DNA of 64,000 bases from Luteimonas kalidii (lineage in GTDB: Bacteria > Pseudomonadota > Gammaproteobacteria > Xanthomonadales > Xanthomonadaceae). The position numbers were made by a program, and so were the translations under genes. Shown here one piece after another: positions 9,441 through 19,726 of the stretch. Position 1 is the stretch's first letter, and the number at the start of each line of letters is the position of its first letter. Below the pieces are notes generated by a model. It was not told the DNA's origin. It ran no database searches and saw only the letters and a program-made list of their open reading frames with translations. The stretch lies in NCBI RefSeq assembly GCF_029887935.1, contig NZ_JARXRO010000018.1, positions 62,001-126,000 on the forward strand, read 5' to 3'.

Positions 9441-10499
9441 TCAGCGCAACCGGTCGATGACCGCCTGCGCCGCCTGCGTGGTGTCGACCGCCTGACCGGC
9501 CGGCGCCAGGTCGGCGGTGAACACCCGGGCGTCGAGCGCGGCCGAGACCGCCGCTTCGATCGACGCCGCTTCGGCCTCCAGCCCCAGCGAGTGGCGCAGC
9601 AGCATCGCTGCGCTGAGGATCGTGGCGTAGGGGTTGGCGATGCCGCGGCCGGCGATGTCGGGCGCCGAGCCGTGGATCGGCTCGTAGATCCCGACCTTGC
9701 CTTCGCCCAGCGAGGCCGAGGCCAGCAGGCCGAGCGAACCGGCCAGCATCGAGGCCTCGTCGGTGAGGATGTCGCCGAACATGTTCTCGGTCACGATCAC
9801 GTCGTAGGCGCGCGGCTTCGACAGCAGGTGCATCGCCATCGAGTCGACCAGCTGGTGCTCGAGCGTCACGTCCGCGAACTCGTCGCGCATCACGCGCGTG
9901 GTGACGTCGCGCCACAGGCGCGAGGTTTCCAGCACGTTGGCCTTGTCGACCGAGGTCAGGTGGCCCCGGCGGGTCCGGGCGAGCGTGGCGGCGCGGCGCA
10001 CCACGCGCTCGACCTCGGCCACGCTGTAGCGGCACAGGTCGGTGGCGTCGGTGTCGCTGCGGGTCTTGTCGCCGAAGTAGATGCCGCCTGTGAGTTCGCG
10101 CACCACCACGATGTCCACGTCCTGCAGCAGTTCCGGCTTGATCGGAGAGGCGTCCAGCGCCGCCGCATGCGGCTTGACCGGGCGCAGGTTGGCGAACAGG
10201 CCCAATGCCTTGCGGATCGCCAGCAGGCCCTGTTCCGGGCGCACCTTCGCCTTCGGATCCGACCACTTCGGGCCGCCGACCGCGCCCAGCAGCACCGCGT
10301 CGGCAGTGCGTGCGGCGGCGAGCGTCGCGTCCGGCAGCGGCACGCCATGGCGGTCGATGGCGATGCCGCCGATGTCGTGCTCGGTGAAGCGGAACTCGTG
10401 GCCGTGGCGCGCGGCGACGGCCTGGAGGACGGGCAGGGTGGCGGCGACGATCTCGGGACCGATGCCGTCCCCGGGCAGTACGACGATGTCAGCGTGCAT
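9441..10499 (-). CDS. leuB: 3-isopropylmalate dehydrogenase
   Basis: 352 residues. It oxidises and decarboxylates 3-isopropylmalate with NAD+ to 2-ketoisocaproate. The start [18 protein letters not shown] and the segments [10 protein letters not shown] and [12 protein letters not shown] are characteristic, as is the NAD-binding stretch [18 protein letters not shown] near the C-terminus. It is the last gene of the minus-strand ilv-leu operon, 117 bp after leuA. leuB is therefore separated from leuCD, which converge on it. Confidence 0.98.
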   Translation of the reverse strand: MHADIVVLPGDGIGPEIVAATLPVLQAVAARHGHEFRFTEHDIGGIAIDRHGVPLPDATLAAARTADAVLLGAVGGPKWSDPKAKVRPEQGLLAIRKALGLFANLRPVKPHAAALDASPIKPELLQDVDIVVVRELTGGIYFGDKTRSDTDATDLCRYSVAEVERVVRRAATLARTRRGHLTSVDKANVLETSRLWRDVTTRVMRDEFADVTLEHQLVDSMAMHLLSKPRAYDVIVTENMFGDILTDEASMLAGSLGLLASASLGEGKVGIYEPIHGSAPDIAGRGIANPYATILSAAMLLRHSLGLEAEAASIEAAVSAALDARVFTADLAPAGQAVDTTQAAQAVIDRLR

Positions 10500-10616
10500 G
10501 GAGTCCGGACTGGTGCGTGGAAAACGGGCGGGGCGGCGCGGCGGCCGCCCCGGATGGAATGTGGAACCGGCGGGCGCGCTCGCGCGCGGCCTGGCCGTGC
10601 CGGGCGAGGGCCGTGC

Positions 10617-12163
<1,547 letters not shown>

Positions 12164-12167
<4 letters not shown>

Positions 12168-13279
12168 GCGAGGAGTTCCTCGGGAAGATCGCTGTCGATG
12201 GTACCCGTTGCGGCCTTCGGCCGCGGGTGCGTTGCATCACGGGCCGGGAGCAGGCCGGCGGGGAGCGGTGTCCGCTCGGCCGCCGGCTGCGGAAGTCGCT
12301 CCCGGGCCCGGCGCCGCGGCTTGCGTGGCGGCCGCGGCCGCACCTCCGATAGCAGGGTCGCCAGCACCGCGGCGTCGACGTTGCCGCCCGAGACCACCGC
12401 GCACTTGCGCTTGCCGGCCACGCGCTTGCCGGCCGCGAGCGCCAGCGCGCCGGCGCCCTCGGCGATCACGTGTTCCTCGAGCGCCAGCCGCACCAGGGTC
12501 TCGCGCAGCTCGGCCTCGCGCACGATCACCACGTCGTCGAGCAGCTCGCGCAGCAGCCGTTCGGTCAGGTAGCCCGGCTCCTTCACCCGCACGCCGTCGG
12601 CCAGGGTCGCGCAGGGATCGACCAGTGTCCGGTCGCCCCTGAGCGCGCGGCACATCGCGTCCACGCCCTCGACCTGGGCGCCCACGATGCGCACGCCCTG
12701 GGACTTGAGCGCCAGCGCCACACCCGAGGCCAGCCCGCCGCCGCCGATCGGCACCAGCACCACGTCCGGGTTCATGGCCGCCGCGATCTCCAGCCCCACG
12801 GTTCCCTGTCCCGCGATCACGTCCGGATCGTCGAAGGCCGACAGCAGGCGGAAGCCGTTCTGGGCCGCGAGTTCCTTCGCGAAGGCCTTGGCCTCGTCGT
12901 AGGTCTCGCCGTGCAGGCGTACGGTCGCGCCCCAGTGGGCGACGCCGGCGACCTTGGTGTCCGGCGCGGTCTTCGGCATCACCGTGATCGCCGGGATGCC
13001 GAGCCGGTACGCAGCCCAGGCCATGCCCTGTGCATGGTTGCCGGCCGAGGCGGTGATCACGTAGCGGTCGTCGCCGCGCTCGCGCGCGGCCAGCAGCGCG
13101 TTGAGCGCGCCGCGCACCTTGTACGACCCGGTGCGCTGCAGGTTCTCCAGCTTGAGCCAGGTGCCGAAGCGTTCGGCGTAATGGGTGGGGGTGACGTCGA
13201 GGTACTTGCGCAGCCGTGCCTGGGCCGCCAGCACGTCGCTGGCGGTCACTTCGATGGTGCTGGCTACGGCCGGGTCCAT
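12164..13279 (-). CDS. ilvA: Threonine ammonia-lyase (short form, no ACT domain) with Arg/Pro-rich tail
   Basis: 371 residues from ATG 13279, whose A is shared with the ilvE stop (TGATG). It is a fold-type II PLP enzyme converting threonine to 2-ketobutyrate for isoleucine. The PLP lysine is K54 in [13 protein letters not shown], and the glycine loop GGGGLASG is present. The catalytic core ends near residue 310 ([11 protein letters not shown]). There is no C-terminal ACT-like regulatory domain as in the roughly 514-residue biosynthetic IlvA. Instead the frame runs on for about 60 Arg/Pro-rich residues to the leuA start. Operon context argues for a biosynthetic rather than catabolic role. Confidence 0.93.
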
Positions 13280-14223
13280 CAGACCGTCGTCAGCCAGTGG
13301 CGCCAGGCCGGTTCCCGGCCGCGCACGACGCGACCGTACAGCGCCTGCAGTTCGCGCGTGACCGGGTTGTCGCCGTAGTGGCGGTCCTCGATCTGCGCCA
13401 CCGGCGCGACCTCGGCCGCGGTGCCGCAGGCGAACACTTCGTCGGCCTGCAGCAGTTCCTCCAGCGACACCGCGCGTGCCTGCGCGCCGGTCAGCTGCAG
13501 CAGCGTGTCGCGGGTGATGCCGTCCAGCGCATCGGGATGGGCCACGGCCGTGAGCTCGCCATCGCGCACCATGAACACGTTGGCGCCGGTGCATTCCACC
13601 ACGCGGCCCTCGCGGTCGGTGAACAGCGCCTCGTCGAAGCCGCGCGCCTTGGCCTCGCGCTTGGCCAGGATCGAATTGACGTACCCGCCGCACAGCTTCA
13701 GCGGCGGCAGCGAATCGGCAGGATTGCGGCGCCAGCGCGACACCCCCAAGCGCGCGCGGGTGCCGTTGAGATGCACGTGGGTGGCGGTGGAGGCCACCAT
13801 CATGTGCGGCACGTGGCCTTCCACGTCGAGCCCGAAGCTGCCCTCGCCGAACCACGCCAGGGGACGGATGTAGGCGTCGCGGTGGCGGTTGGCGCGCAGG
13901 GTCGCGAGCACCGCCTCCGCGGCCTGCGCGGGATTGAACGGCAGCGCGAACATCTCCGCGCCGAGGCGCATGCGCTCCAGGTGTTCGGGCAGACGGAACA
14001 CGGCTGCGCCGTCGTCGGTGGCGTAGGCGCGGACGCCCTCGAACACGCCGCTGCCGTAATGCATCGCGTGCGTGGTCAGGCCGGCCTGCATGGCATCGCC
14101 GGGCACCAGCGCGCCATCGAACCAGGCGAGCGGGACGGTGGTGGCGTCGGTTGCCGGGCGCGCGCTCTCGGTCGCGGCGTGGCGGGCGTGGGCGTCGGCG
14201 ATGGGGGTGACGGTGGCGCTCAT
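13279..14223 (-). CDS. ilvE: Branched-chain amino acid aminotransferase
   Basis: 314 residues, fold-type IV PLP transaminase for the last step of Val, Leu and Ile synthesis. The motif THAMHYGSGVFEGVRAY (51-67) and the PLP lysine K176 in PPLKLCGGYVNS are visible, with RDTLLQLTG and the segment DEVFACGTAAEVAPV near the C-terminus. It is the fourth gene of the attenuated operon, 56 bp after ilvM and overlapping ilvA by one base. Confidence 0.97.
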   Translation of the reverse strand: MSATVTPIADAHARHAATESARPATDATTVPLAWFDGALVPGDAMQAGLTTHAMHYGSGVFEGVRAYATDDGAAVFRLPEHLERMRLGAEMFALPFNPAQAAEAVLATLRANRHRDAYIRPLAWFGEGSFGLDVEGHVPHMMVASTATHVHLNGTRARLGVSRWRRNPADSLPPLKLCGGYVNSILAKREAKARGFDEALFTDREGRVVECTGANVFMVRDGELTAVAHPDALDGITRDTLLQLTGAQARAVSLEELLQADEVFACGTAAEVAPVAQIEDRHYGDNPVTRELQALYGRVVRGREPAWRHWLTTV

Positions 14224-14279
14224 GGGATCGGTATCCGGAAAGTGGGGTCAGCGGTCTGGCGTCGTGCGGCGGAGCCGCG

Positions 14280-14516
14280 TCACGGGCAGGGCTGTACCGA
14301 TACCGACAGGCAGTCGTACATCTTCGCCAGTTGCTGCTGCAGCGAGGCGTCCGGGCGGTCGCCTTCCACCGTCACCCGCAGCTGCCAGCGATCCCCCCCG
14401 GGCTGGGCCTGGCCGTCGAGCGCCAGCGGCCGGAAGCCGCGCCGCTCGGTGGCGCCGATCACGCGCGCCAGCACGCCTTCGGCGCTGCGCAAGGTGAGGT
14501 CAAGCTGGTAGCGCAT
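14280..14516 (-). CDS. ilvM: Acetolactate synthase small regulatory subunit, IlvM type (ACT domain)
   Basis: 78 residues, a single ACT domain (MRYQLDLTLRSAEGVLARVIGATERRGF) of the IlvM size class. It pairs with the catalytic subunit IlvG and stabilises or regulates it. The ATG lies inside the 3' end of ilvG with a 17-bp overlap, consistent with stoichiometric coupled translation. The two-strand/helix pattern is clear, but regulatory ligand residues cannot be judged by eye. Confidence 0.9.
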   Translation of the reverse strand: MRYQLDLTLRSAEGVLARVIGATERRGFRPLALDGQAQPGGDRWQLRVTVEGDRPDASLQQQLAKMYDCLSVSVQPCP

Positions 14517-16269
14517 TGTTCGGCTCCTCGGAGGCGGACGAGGCGGACGGGGGCTGCACCGGGTCCGGTTCGCCGGTATCGAGCGTGCCGGCGTCGTCGG
14601 GATCCATCATCTGCGCGTTGTTGTGGTTGGGCGGGACCAGCGGCCAGACATTGGCGGCGGTGTCGATGGCCACGTGCAGCAGGGTGGGGCCATCGGCGGC
14701 GAGCAGCGCCCGCAGGGCGTCGTCCACGTTCGCGGCCTGGTCGACGTGCAGCGCCTGGATGCCGAACGCGCGCGCGACCTCGGCGAAGTCGGGGTTGTCG
14801 GACAGGTCGATCTCCGAATAGCGCTTCTCGAAGAACAGTTCCTGCCACTGCCGCACCATGCCCAGCGCGGAGTTGTCCAGCAGCACGATCTTCACCGGCA
14901 GCCGGTAGCGGCGGATGGTCGCCAGCTCCTGGATGTTCATCATGAACGAGCCGTCGCCGCTGACGCACACCACCTGCGCGTTCGGATCCTGCATCTGCGC
15001 GCCCATCGCCGCCGGCAGGCCGAAGCCCATCGCGCCGAGCGAACCGCTGGTCAGATGCTGGCGCGGGTGGCTGAAGCGCCAGTGCTGCGCCACCCACATC
15101 TGGTGCTGGCCGACGTCGCACGAGACCACCGCGTTCGGCGCCAGTTCGCTCAGGCGCTTGAGCAGCGCCGGCGCGTAGACCTTGTCGCCGGGCGCGTCGT
15201 AGCGGGCGGCATGGCGCGAGCGGCGCTCCAGGCAGGTGTCGCGCCAGACCTTGCGCGCGGCGGCGTGGCGGCCTTCCATCTGCGCCGCGAGCGGTGCGGC
15301 CAGGCGCGAGAGGCTCTGCGCCAGGTCGCCGGGCACCGACACGTCGGCCGCGCGCAGCTTGCTGATCTCGCAGCCGTCGCCGTCCAGGTGCACCACCCGC
15401 GCGTGCGGCGCGAACTCGGCCAGCTTGCCGGTGGCGCGGTCGTCGAAGCGCGCACCCACCACGAACAGCAGGTCGCATTCCTGCACCGCCATGTTCGCCG
15501 CTCGGCTGCCGTGCATGCCGAGCATGCCGAGGTTCGACGGATGCCCGGCGGGCAGGGCGCCCAGGCCCTTGAGCGTGAGCACCGTCGGCAGGCCGGTGAG
15601 GTCGACGAACTCGCGGAACGCCTCCACCGCATCGCCCAGCACCACGCCGCCGCCGGCGTAGACCACGGGTTTGCGGCATTGGGAGACCAGCGCCGCGGCC
15701 TCGTGCAGCGCGGCGTCGGGCGGACCCGGCACCGGTTCGACCGGCAGCGGCGAATGCACCGGCAGATGCGAGGCATCGGCCATCTGCACGTCCTTGGGCA
15801 GGTCGATCAGCACCGGCCCCGGGCGCCCGCTGCGGGCGATGCGGAACGCTTCGGCGAACACCCGCGGCAGCTCGTCGACGCTGCGGGGCAGGAAGCTGTG
15901 CTTGACGATCGGCAGGGTCATGCCGAACACGTCCAGTTCCTGGAACGCGTCCGTGCCCATCAGGAAGGTGGGCACCTGGCCGGTGAGGACCACCATCGGC
16001 ACCGAGTCGAACATCGCGTCGGCGATGCCGGTGACGAGGTTGGATGCGCCCGGGCCGGACGTGGCCACGCACACGCCGACGCGTCCGCTGGCGCGGGCAT
16101 AGCCGTTGGCGGCGAACGCCGCGCCCTGCTCGTGCCGGACCAGTACGTGCTTCAGCGACGCGCCGTGCAGCGCGTCGTAGAACGGCATGATCGTTCCGCC
16201 GGGATAGCCGAACAGCGTGTCGACGCCTTCGGCTTCCAGGGCCTGCACCAGCCAGTGCGCACCGTTCAT
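14500..16269 (-). CDS. ilvG: Acetolactate synthase large (catalytic) subunit
   Basis: 589 residues from ATG 16269, whose A is shared with the ilvC stop codon. It is a ThDP- and FAD-dependent enzyme making acetolactate or acetohydroxybutyrate. Visible features are the N-terminal catalytic region [25 protein letters not shown], the activation segment RHEQGAAFAANGYARASG, and the C-terminal ThDP/Mg motif GDGSFMMN. Upstream in-frame sequence to 16692 lies within ilvC and is not coding. The C-terminus has a short Pro/Ser/Glu-rich tail that overlaps ilvM. Confidence 0.97.
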   Translation of the reverse strand: MNGAHWLVQALEAEGVDTLFGYPGGTIMPFYDALHGASLKHVLVRHEQGAAFAANGYARASGRVGVCVATSGPGASNLVTGIADAMFDSVPMVVLTGQVPTFLMGTDAFQELDVFGMTLPIVKHSFLPRSVDELPRVFAEAFRIARSGRPGPVLIDLPKDVQMADASHLPVHSPLPVEPVPGPPDAALHEAAALVSQCRKPVVYAGGGVVLGDAVEAFREFVDLTGLPTVLTLKGLGALPAGHPSNLGMLGMHGSRAANMAVQECDLLFVVGARFDDRATGKLAEFAPHARVVHLDGDGCEISKLRAADVSVPGDLAQSLSRLAAPLAAQMEGRHAAARKVWRDTCLERRSRHAARYDAPGDKVYAPALLKRLSELAPNAVVSCDVGQHQMWVAQHWRFSHPRQHLTSGSLGAMGFGLPAAMGAQMQDPNAQVVCVSGDGSFMMNIQELATIRRYRLPVKIVLLDNSALGMVRQWQELFFEKRYSEIDLSDNPDFAEVARAFGIQALHVDQAANVDDALRALLAADGPTLLHVAIDTAANVWPLVPPNHNNAQMMDPDDAGTLDTGEPDPVQPPSASSASEEPNNALPA

Positions 16270-17261
16270 CACGCGGCCTCTTTCTGTTCCTTCGGGGAAT
16301 TGTCCAGCCACACCATCTTCGCGCGCAGCTGCTTGCCGACCACTTCGATCGGATGGTCGAGGTCGGCCTGCTTGTACCGGTTGTAGTTCGGCAGCCCGGC
16401 TTCGTGCTCGGCCACCCAGTTCTTCGTGAACGTACCGTCCTGGATGTCCCTGAGCACTTCGCGCATGCGCTCCTTGGTGCCGGCGTCGATCACTCGCGGG
16501 CCGCTGACGTAGTCGCCGTACTGCGCGGTCTCGGAGACGAACTCGAGCATGCGGGTGATGCCGCCCTCGTAGAACAGGTCGACGATCAGCTTCAGCTCGT
16601 GCAGCACTTCGTAGTAGGCGATCTCCGGCTGGTAGCCGGCTTCCACCAGCACCTCGAAGCCCGCCTGCACCAGCGACGAGGCCCCGCCGCACAGCACTGC
16701 CTGCTCGCCGAACAGGTCGGTTTCGGTCTCTTCCTTGAAGGTGGTCTCGATCAGGTTGGCGCGCGCGCCACCGAGGCCGTCGGCGTAGGCCAGCGCCAGC
16801 TGCTTCGCCTTGCCGGTGGGATCCTGGTGCACGGCCCAGATGCAGGGGACGCCGCGGCCGATCTCGTATTCACGGCGCACCAGCGCGCCCGGGCCCTTGG
16901 GCGCGACCAGGATCACGTCGAGGTCGTCGCGCGGTTCGATCATGCCGAAGTGCACGTTCAGCCCGTGCGCGAACAGCAGGCAGGCGCCGGGCTTCATGTT
17001 CGGCGCCAGCGCCTCGGCGTAGACCTGCCGCTGCACCATGTCGGGCGTGAGCACGGCGACCAGATCGGCCTCCCTCACCGCCTCGGCGGGCGCCTTCACA
17101 CTGAAGCCGTCGGCCTTGGCCTTGGCCTCGGTGGGGCCGCCCGGGCGCAGCCCGACGGTCACGTCGAAGCCCGAATCGCGCAGGTTGAGCGCATGCGCGC
17201 GCCCCTGGCTGCCGTAGCCGACGATGGCGATGCTGGGCTTGGGAAGGGAGGACTGGGTCAT
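16269..17261 (-). CDS. ilvC: Ketol-acid reductoisomerase (class I, short form)
   Basis: 330 residues from ATG 17261; an upstream in-frame start would sit in the attenuator. NADPH-dependent isomerisation and reduction of acetolactate. The Rossmann motif [17 protein letters not shown] is at about residues 15-31, and the C-terminal knotted domain contains the metal-site region [20 protein letters not shown]. Length fits class I KARI. It is the first structural gene after the leader peptide and terminator, so it is directly exposed to attenuation. Confidence 0.98.
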   Translation of the reverse strand: MTQSSLPKPSIAIVGYGSQGRAHALNLRDSGFDVTVGLRPGGPTEAKAKADGFSVKAPAEAVREADLVAVLTPDMVQRQVYAEALAPNMKPGACLLFAHGLNVHFGMIEPRDDLDVILVAPKGPGALVRREYEIGRGVPCIWAVHQDPTGKAKQLALAYADGLGGARANLIETTFKEETETDLFGEQAVLCGGASSLVQAGFEVLVEAGYQPEIAYYEVLHELKLIVDLFYEGGITRMLEFVSETAQYGDYVSGPRVIDAGTKERMREVLRDIQDGTFTKNWVAEHEAGLPNYNRYKQADLDHPIEVVGKQLRAKMVWLDNSPKEQKEAA

Positions 17262-17314
17262 GTCTTGTGGTCTCTGCGGTGACGGTGTTGGTTGGAAAAC
17301 GGCCACGGTGGGCA

Positions 17315-17347
17315 ACAAAAAACCCCGCCCTTGCGGTGCGGGGTTTT
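17315..17347 (-). terminator. Rho-independent attenuator terminator upstream of ilvC
   Basis: On the minus strand AAAACCCCGC is followed by a 9-nt loop and GCGGGGTTTT, then more T. This is a textbook intrinsic terminator placed between the leader peptide stop (17367) and the ilvC start (17261). In the attenuation model, an alternative upstream pairing would form when ribosomes stall on the leader Ile/Leu/Val codons. I did not derive the competing antiterminator helix with certainty. Confidence 0.88.
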
Positions 17348-17366
17348 GCGATTCGGCGCTTCCTGC

Positions 17367-17477
17367 TTACGCGCCCGATCGTCCCGCCCCTGTTGGCGAG
17401 GTAATAAGCACGAGTACGAGAATGGACGACGCGCTGGCGTCGTGGGCATTCGTGGCAGGGGTGTGGCGTTGCAGCAT
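17367..17477 (-). CDS. ilvL: ilv operon leader peptide (attenuator peptide)
   Basis: 36 codons, ATG at 17477 and TAA at 17369-17367. The peptide begins MLQRHTPATNAHDASASS and continues with Ile-Leu-Val-Leu-Val-Leu-Ile at positions 19-25, seven consecutive codons for the three end products of the operon. It then ends TSPTGAGRSGA. A rho-independent terminator follows 20 nt after the stop codon. This is the expected design for transcription attenuation by charged tRNA-Ile, -Leu and -Val. It is too short for ordinary gene calling. A -10-like TAGTTT lies 7 nt before the ATG, so the mRNA may be leaderless. Confidence 0.88.
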   Translation of the reverse strand: MLQRHTPATNAHDASASSILVLVLITSPTGAGRSGA

Positions 17478-17483
17478 TGACGC

Positions 17484-17513
17484 AAACTAAACCGCGCTTT
17501 CACGGCTTGTCAA
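17484..17513 (-). promoter_or_regulatory. Predicted promoter of the ilvL-ilvC-...-leuB operon
   Basis: On the minus strand, a perfect -35 TTGACA (17508-17513) lies 18 bp from TAGTTT (17484-17489). The predicted start site falls at or within a base or two of the leader-peptide ATG (17477). Confidence 0.55.
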
Positions 17514-17548
17514 GCGCTGTCGCGACTTAATCCGTTGCCGCGGAAATC

Positions 17549-17602
17549 GTTGCAACTGTAACGGCGAAAACTCCCCAGAATGCCGCTTTGACGCATTGCG
17601 TC
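17549..17602 (+). promoter_or_regulatory. ilvD upstream region with two perfect palindromes
   Basis: Between the operon promoter and ilvD there are two perfect inverted repeats: GTTGCAAC (17549-17556) and GACGCA-T-TGCGTC (17590-17602). The second ends 19 nt before the ilvD ATG at 17622. A CAGAAT at 17576-17581 could be the -10. The palindromes look like operators for a dimeric regulator, but no regulator is identified. Confidence 0.4.
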
Positions 17603-17621
17603 ATTTCCCCCGCGAAGCTCC

Positions 17622-19463
17622 ATGCCCGAATACCGCTCCAGAACCTCCACCCACGGCCGCAACATGGCCGGCGCGCGCGCGCTGTGGCGCGCCACCGGCA
17701 TGCGCGACGACGACTTCCACAAGCCCATCGTCGCGATCGCGAACTCGTTCACCCAGTTCGTGCCCGGCCACGTGCACCTGAAGGACCTCGGCCAGCTGGT
17801 CGCGCGCGAGATCGAGCGCGTCGGCGGCGTGGCCAAGGAATTCAGCACCATCGCGGTCGACGACGGCATCGCGATGGGCCACGACGGCATGCTGTATTCG
17901 CTGCCCAGCCGCGAGGTGATCGCCGACGCGGTCGAGTACATGGTCAACGCTCACTGCGCCGATGCGCTGGTGTGCATCTCCAACTGCGACAAGATCACGC
18001 CCGGCATGCTGATGGCCGCGCTCCGGCTCAACGTGCCTACGGTGTTCGTGTCCGGCGGGCCGATGGAGGCGGGCAAGACCGCGCTGGCCGACCACAAGCT
18101 CGACCTGGTCGACGCGATGGTGATGGCGGCCGATCCCGAGGCCTCGGACGAGCAGGTGGCCGCGGTCGAGCGCAGCGCCTGCCCGACCTGCGGATCGTGC
18201 AGCGGCATGTTCACCGCCAATTCGATGAACTGCCTGACCGAGGCGCTGGGGCTGTCGCTGCCGGGCAACGGCACGGTCCTGGCGACGCATGCGGATCGCG
18301 AACAGCTGTTCCTGCGCGCCGGCCGCACCGCGGTGGAACTGTGCCATCGCTGGTACGGCGCGGAGGATCCCGGCGCGCTGCCGCGCGGGATCGCGACCTT
18401 CGAGGCGTTCGAGAACGCGATGACGCTCGACATCGCGATGGGCGGCTCGACCAACACCATCCTGCACCTGCTGGCCGCGGCGCAGGAGGGCGGGGTGCCC
18501 TTCACGCTGCACGACATCGACCGCCTGTCGCGGCGCGTGCCGCAGCTGTGCAAGGTGGCGCCGAACACCCAGAAGTACCACATCGAGGACGTGCACCGCG
18601 CCGGCGGGATCATGGCGATCCTCGGCGAGCTCGCGCGTGGCGGGCTGCTGCACACCCATGTCCCGACTGTGCATGCCGCGAGCCTGGGCGAGGCGATCGC
18701 GAAGTGGGATGTCGCCACGGTCGAGGACGAGGCCGTGGCCACGTTCTACCGCGCCGGGCCCGGCGGCATCCCGACCCAGGTCGCCTTCAGCCAGGCCACG
18801 CGCTGGGCGACGCTGGATACCGATCGCAGCGAAGGCTGCATCCGCAGCGTCGAACACGCTTATTCGCAGGAGGGCGGGCTGGCCGTGCTCCACGGCAACA
18901 TCGCCGTCGACGGATGCGTGGTGAAGACCGCCGGCGTCGACGAGTCGATCCACGTCTTCGAAGGCAGCGCGCGCGTCTACGAGAGCCAGGACGCGGCGGT
19001 GCAGGGCATCCTCGGCGACGAGGTGAAGCCCGGCGACATCGTGGTGATCCGTTACGAAGGCCCGAAGGGCGGTCCCGGCATGCAGGAGATGCTGTACCCC
19101 ACCAGCTACCTCAAGTCGAAAGGCCTGGGCAAGCAGTGCGCGCTGTTGACCGACGGACGATTTTCCGGCGGCACCTCTGGACTCTCCATTGGCCACGTGT
19201 CACCGGAAGCGGCGGCCGGGGGCAGCATCGGCCTGGTCCGCGACGGCGACCGCATCCGCATCGACATCCCGGTGCGCACGATCGCACTGCTGGTGTCGGA
19301 CGAGGAACTCGCCGCGCGCCGCGCCGAGCAGGATGCGAAGGGCTGGAAACCCTTGCAGCCGCGCCCCCGCAAGGTCAGCGCTGCGTTGAAGGCCTATGCG
19401 CTGCTGGCCACCAGCGCCGACAAGGGCGCGGTGCGCAACCTGGCGCTGCTGGAAGCGGACTGA
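17622..19463 (+). CDS. ilvD: Dihydroxy-acid dehydratase
   Basis: 613 residues, Fe-S dehydratase making the 2-keto acid precursors of valine and isoleucine. Cluster cysteines are visible in [10 protein letters not shown] and [20 protein letters not shown]. The C-terminal [22 protein letters not shown] motif is intact. The start [21 protein letters not shown] matches the family. It is transcribed away from the attenuated operon, so it is controlled separately. Confidence 0.98.
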   Translation: MPEYRSRTSTHGRNMAGARALWRATGMRDDDFHKPIVAIANSFTQFVPGHVHLKDLGQLVAREIERVGGVAKEFSTIAVDDGIAMGHDGMLYSLPSREVIADAVEYMVNAHCADALVCISNCDKITPGMLMAALRLNVPTVFVSGGPMEAGKTALADHKLDLVDAMVMAADPEASDEQVAAVERSACPTCGSCSGMFTANSMNCLTEALGLSLPGNGTVLATHADREQLFLRAGRTAVELCHRWYGAEDPGALPRGIATFEAFENAMTLDIAMGGSTNTILHLLAAAQEGGVPFTLHDIDRLSRRVPQLCKVAPNTQKYHIEDVHRAGGIMAILGELARGGLLHTHVPTVHAASLGEAIAKWDVATVEDEAVATFYRAGPGGIPTQVAFSQATRWATLDTDRSEGCIRSVEHAYSQEGGLAVLHGNIAVDGCVVKTAGVDESIHVFEGSARVYESQDAAVQGILGDEVKPGDIVVIRYEGPKGGPGMQEMLYPTSYLKSKGLGKQCALLTDGRFSGGTSGLSIGHVSPEAAAGGSIGLVRDGDRIRIDIPVRTIALLVSDEELAARRAEQDAKGWKPLQPRPRKVSAALKAYALLATSADKGAVRNLALLEAD

Positions 19464-19497
19464 TCGTCCGCTTGCGACCGGCCTGTGCCGCGGACGC

Positions 19498-19568
19498 GTA
19501 GCCCGGGTAAGCGGAGCGCACCCGGGAGAACATACCGAAACAACCCCGGGTGCGCTTACCCGGGCTAC
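19498..19568. repeat. REP-like inverted repeat pair with GTAG heads
   Basis: Two copies of a palindromic unit in opposite orientation: 19498-19526 (begins GTAGCCCGGGTAAGCG, 29 bp) and 19545-19568 (the complement, 24 bp). The copies are identical except that GAGCG is missing from the second. They are separated by 18 bp, so the whole forms a long stem. The GTAG head and Y-shaped arrangement resemble REP/BIME elements mobilised by RAYT transposases. It lies between the convergent ilvD and PPi-PFK genes, a typical location. Confidence 0.75.
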
Positions 19569-19726
19569 GGAGCCACCGCAGGCGTTGAGCCCGTCCTTCG
19601 CGATGTACCTCTACAACCCGGCCCGCGCGACCGAGGCCGACGCTTCGGTCCGCACAGACCGGTGCAGGCTCGGGCCATCGCCCGCAGGGGCCGGCCACGC
19701 CCCGCCCCGACGCCGGGCGGACCGGC

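Noticed and set aside
17258-17503. An 81-codon minus-strand frame covering the ilv leader
   Set aside because: It runs through the terminator hairpin and lacks the branched-chain run. The leader peptide in the neighbouring frame explains the region better.
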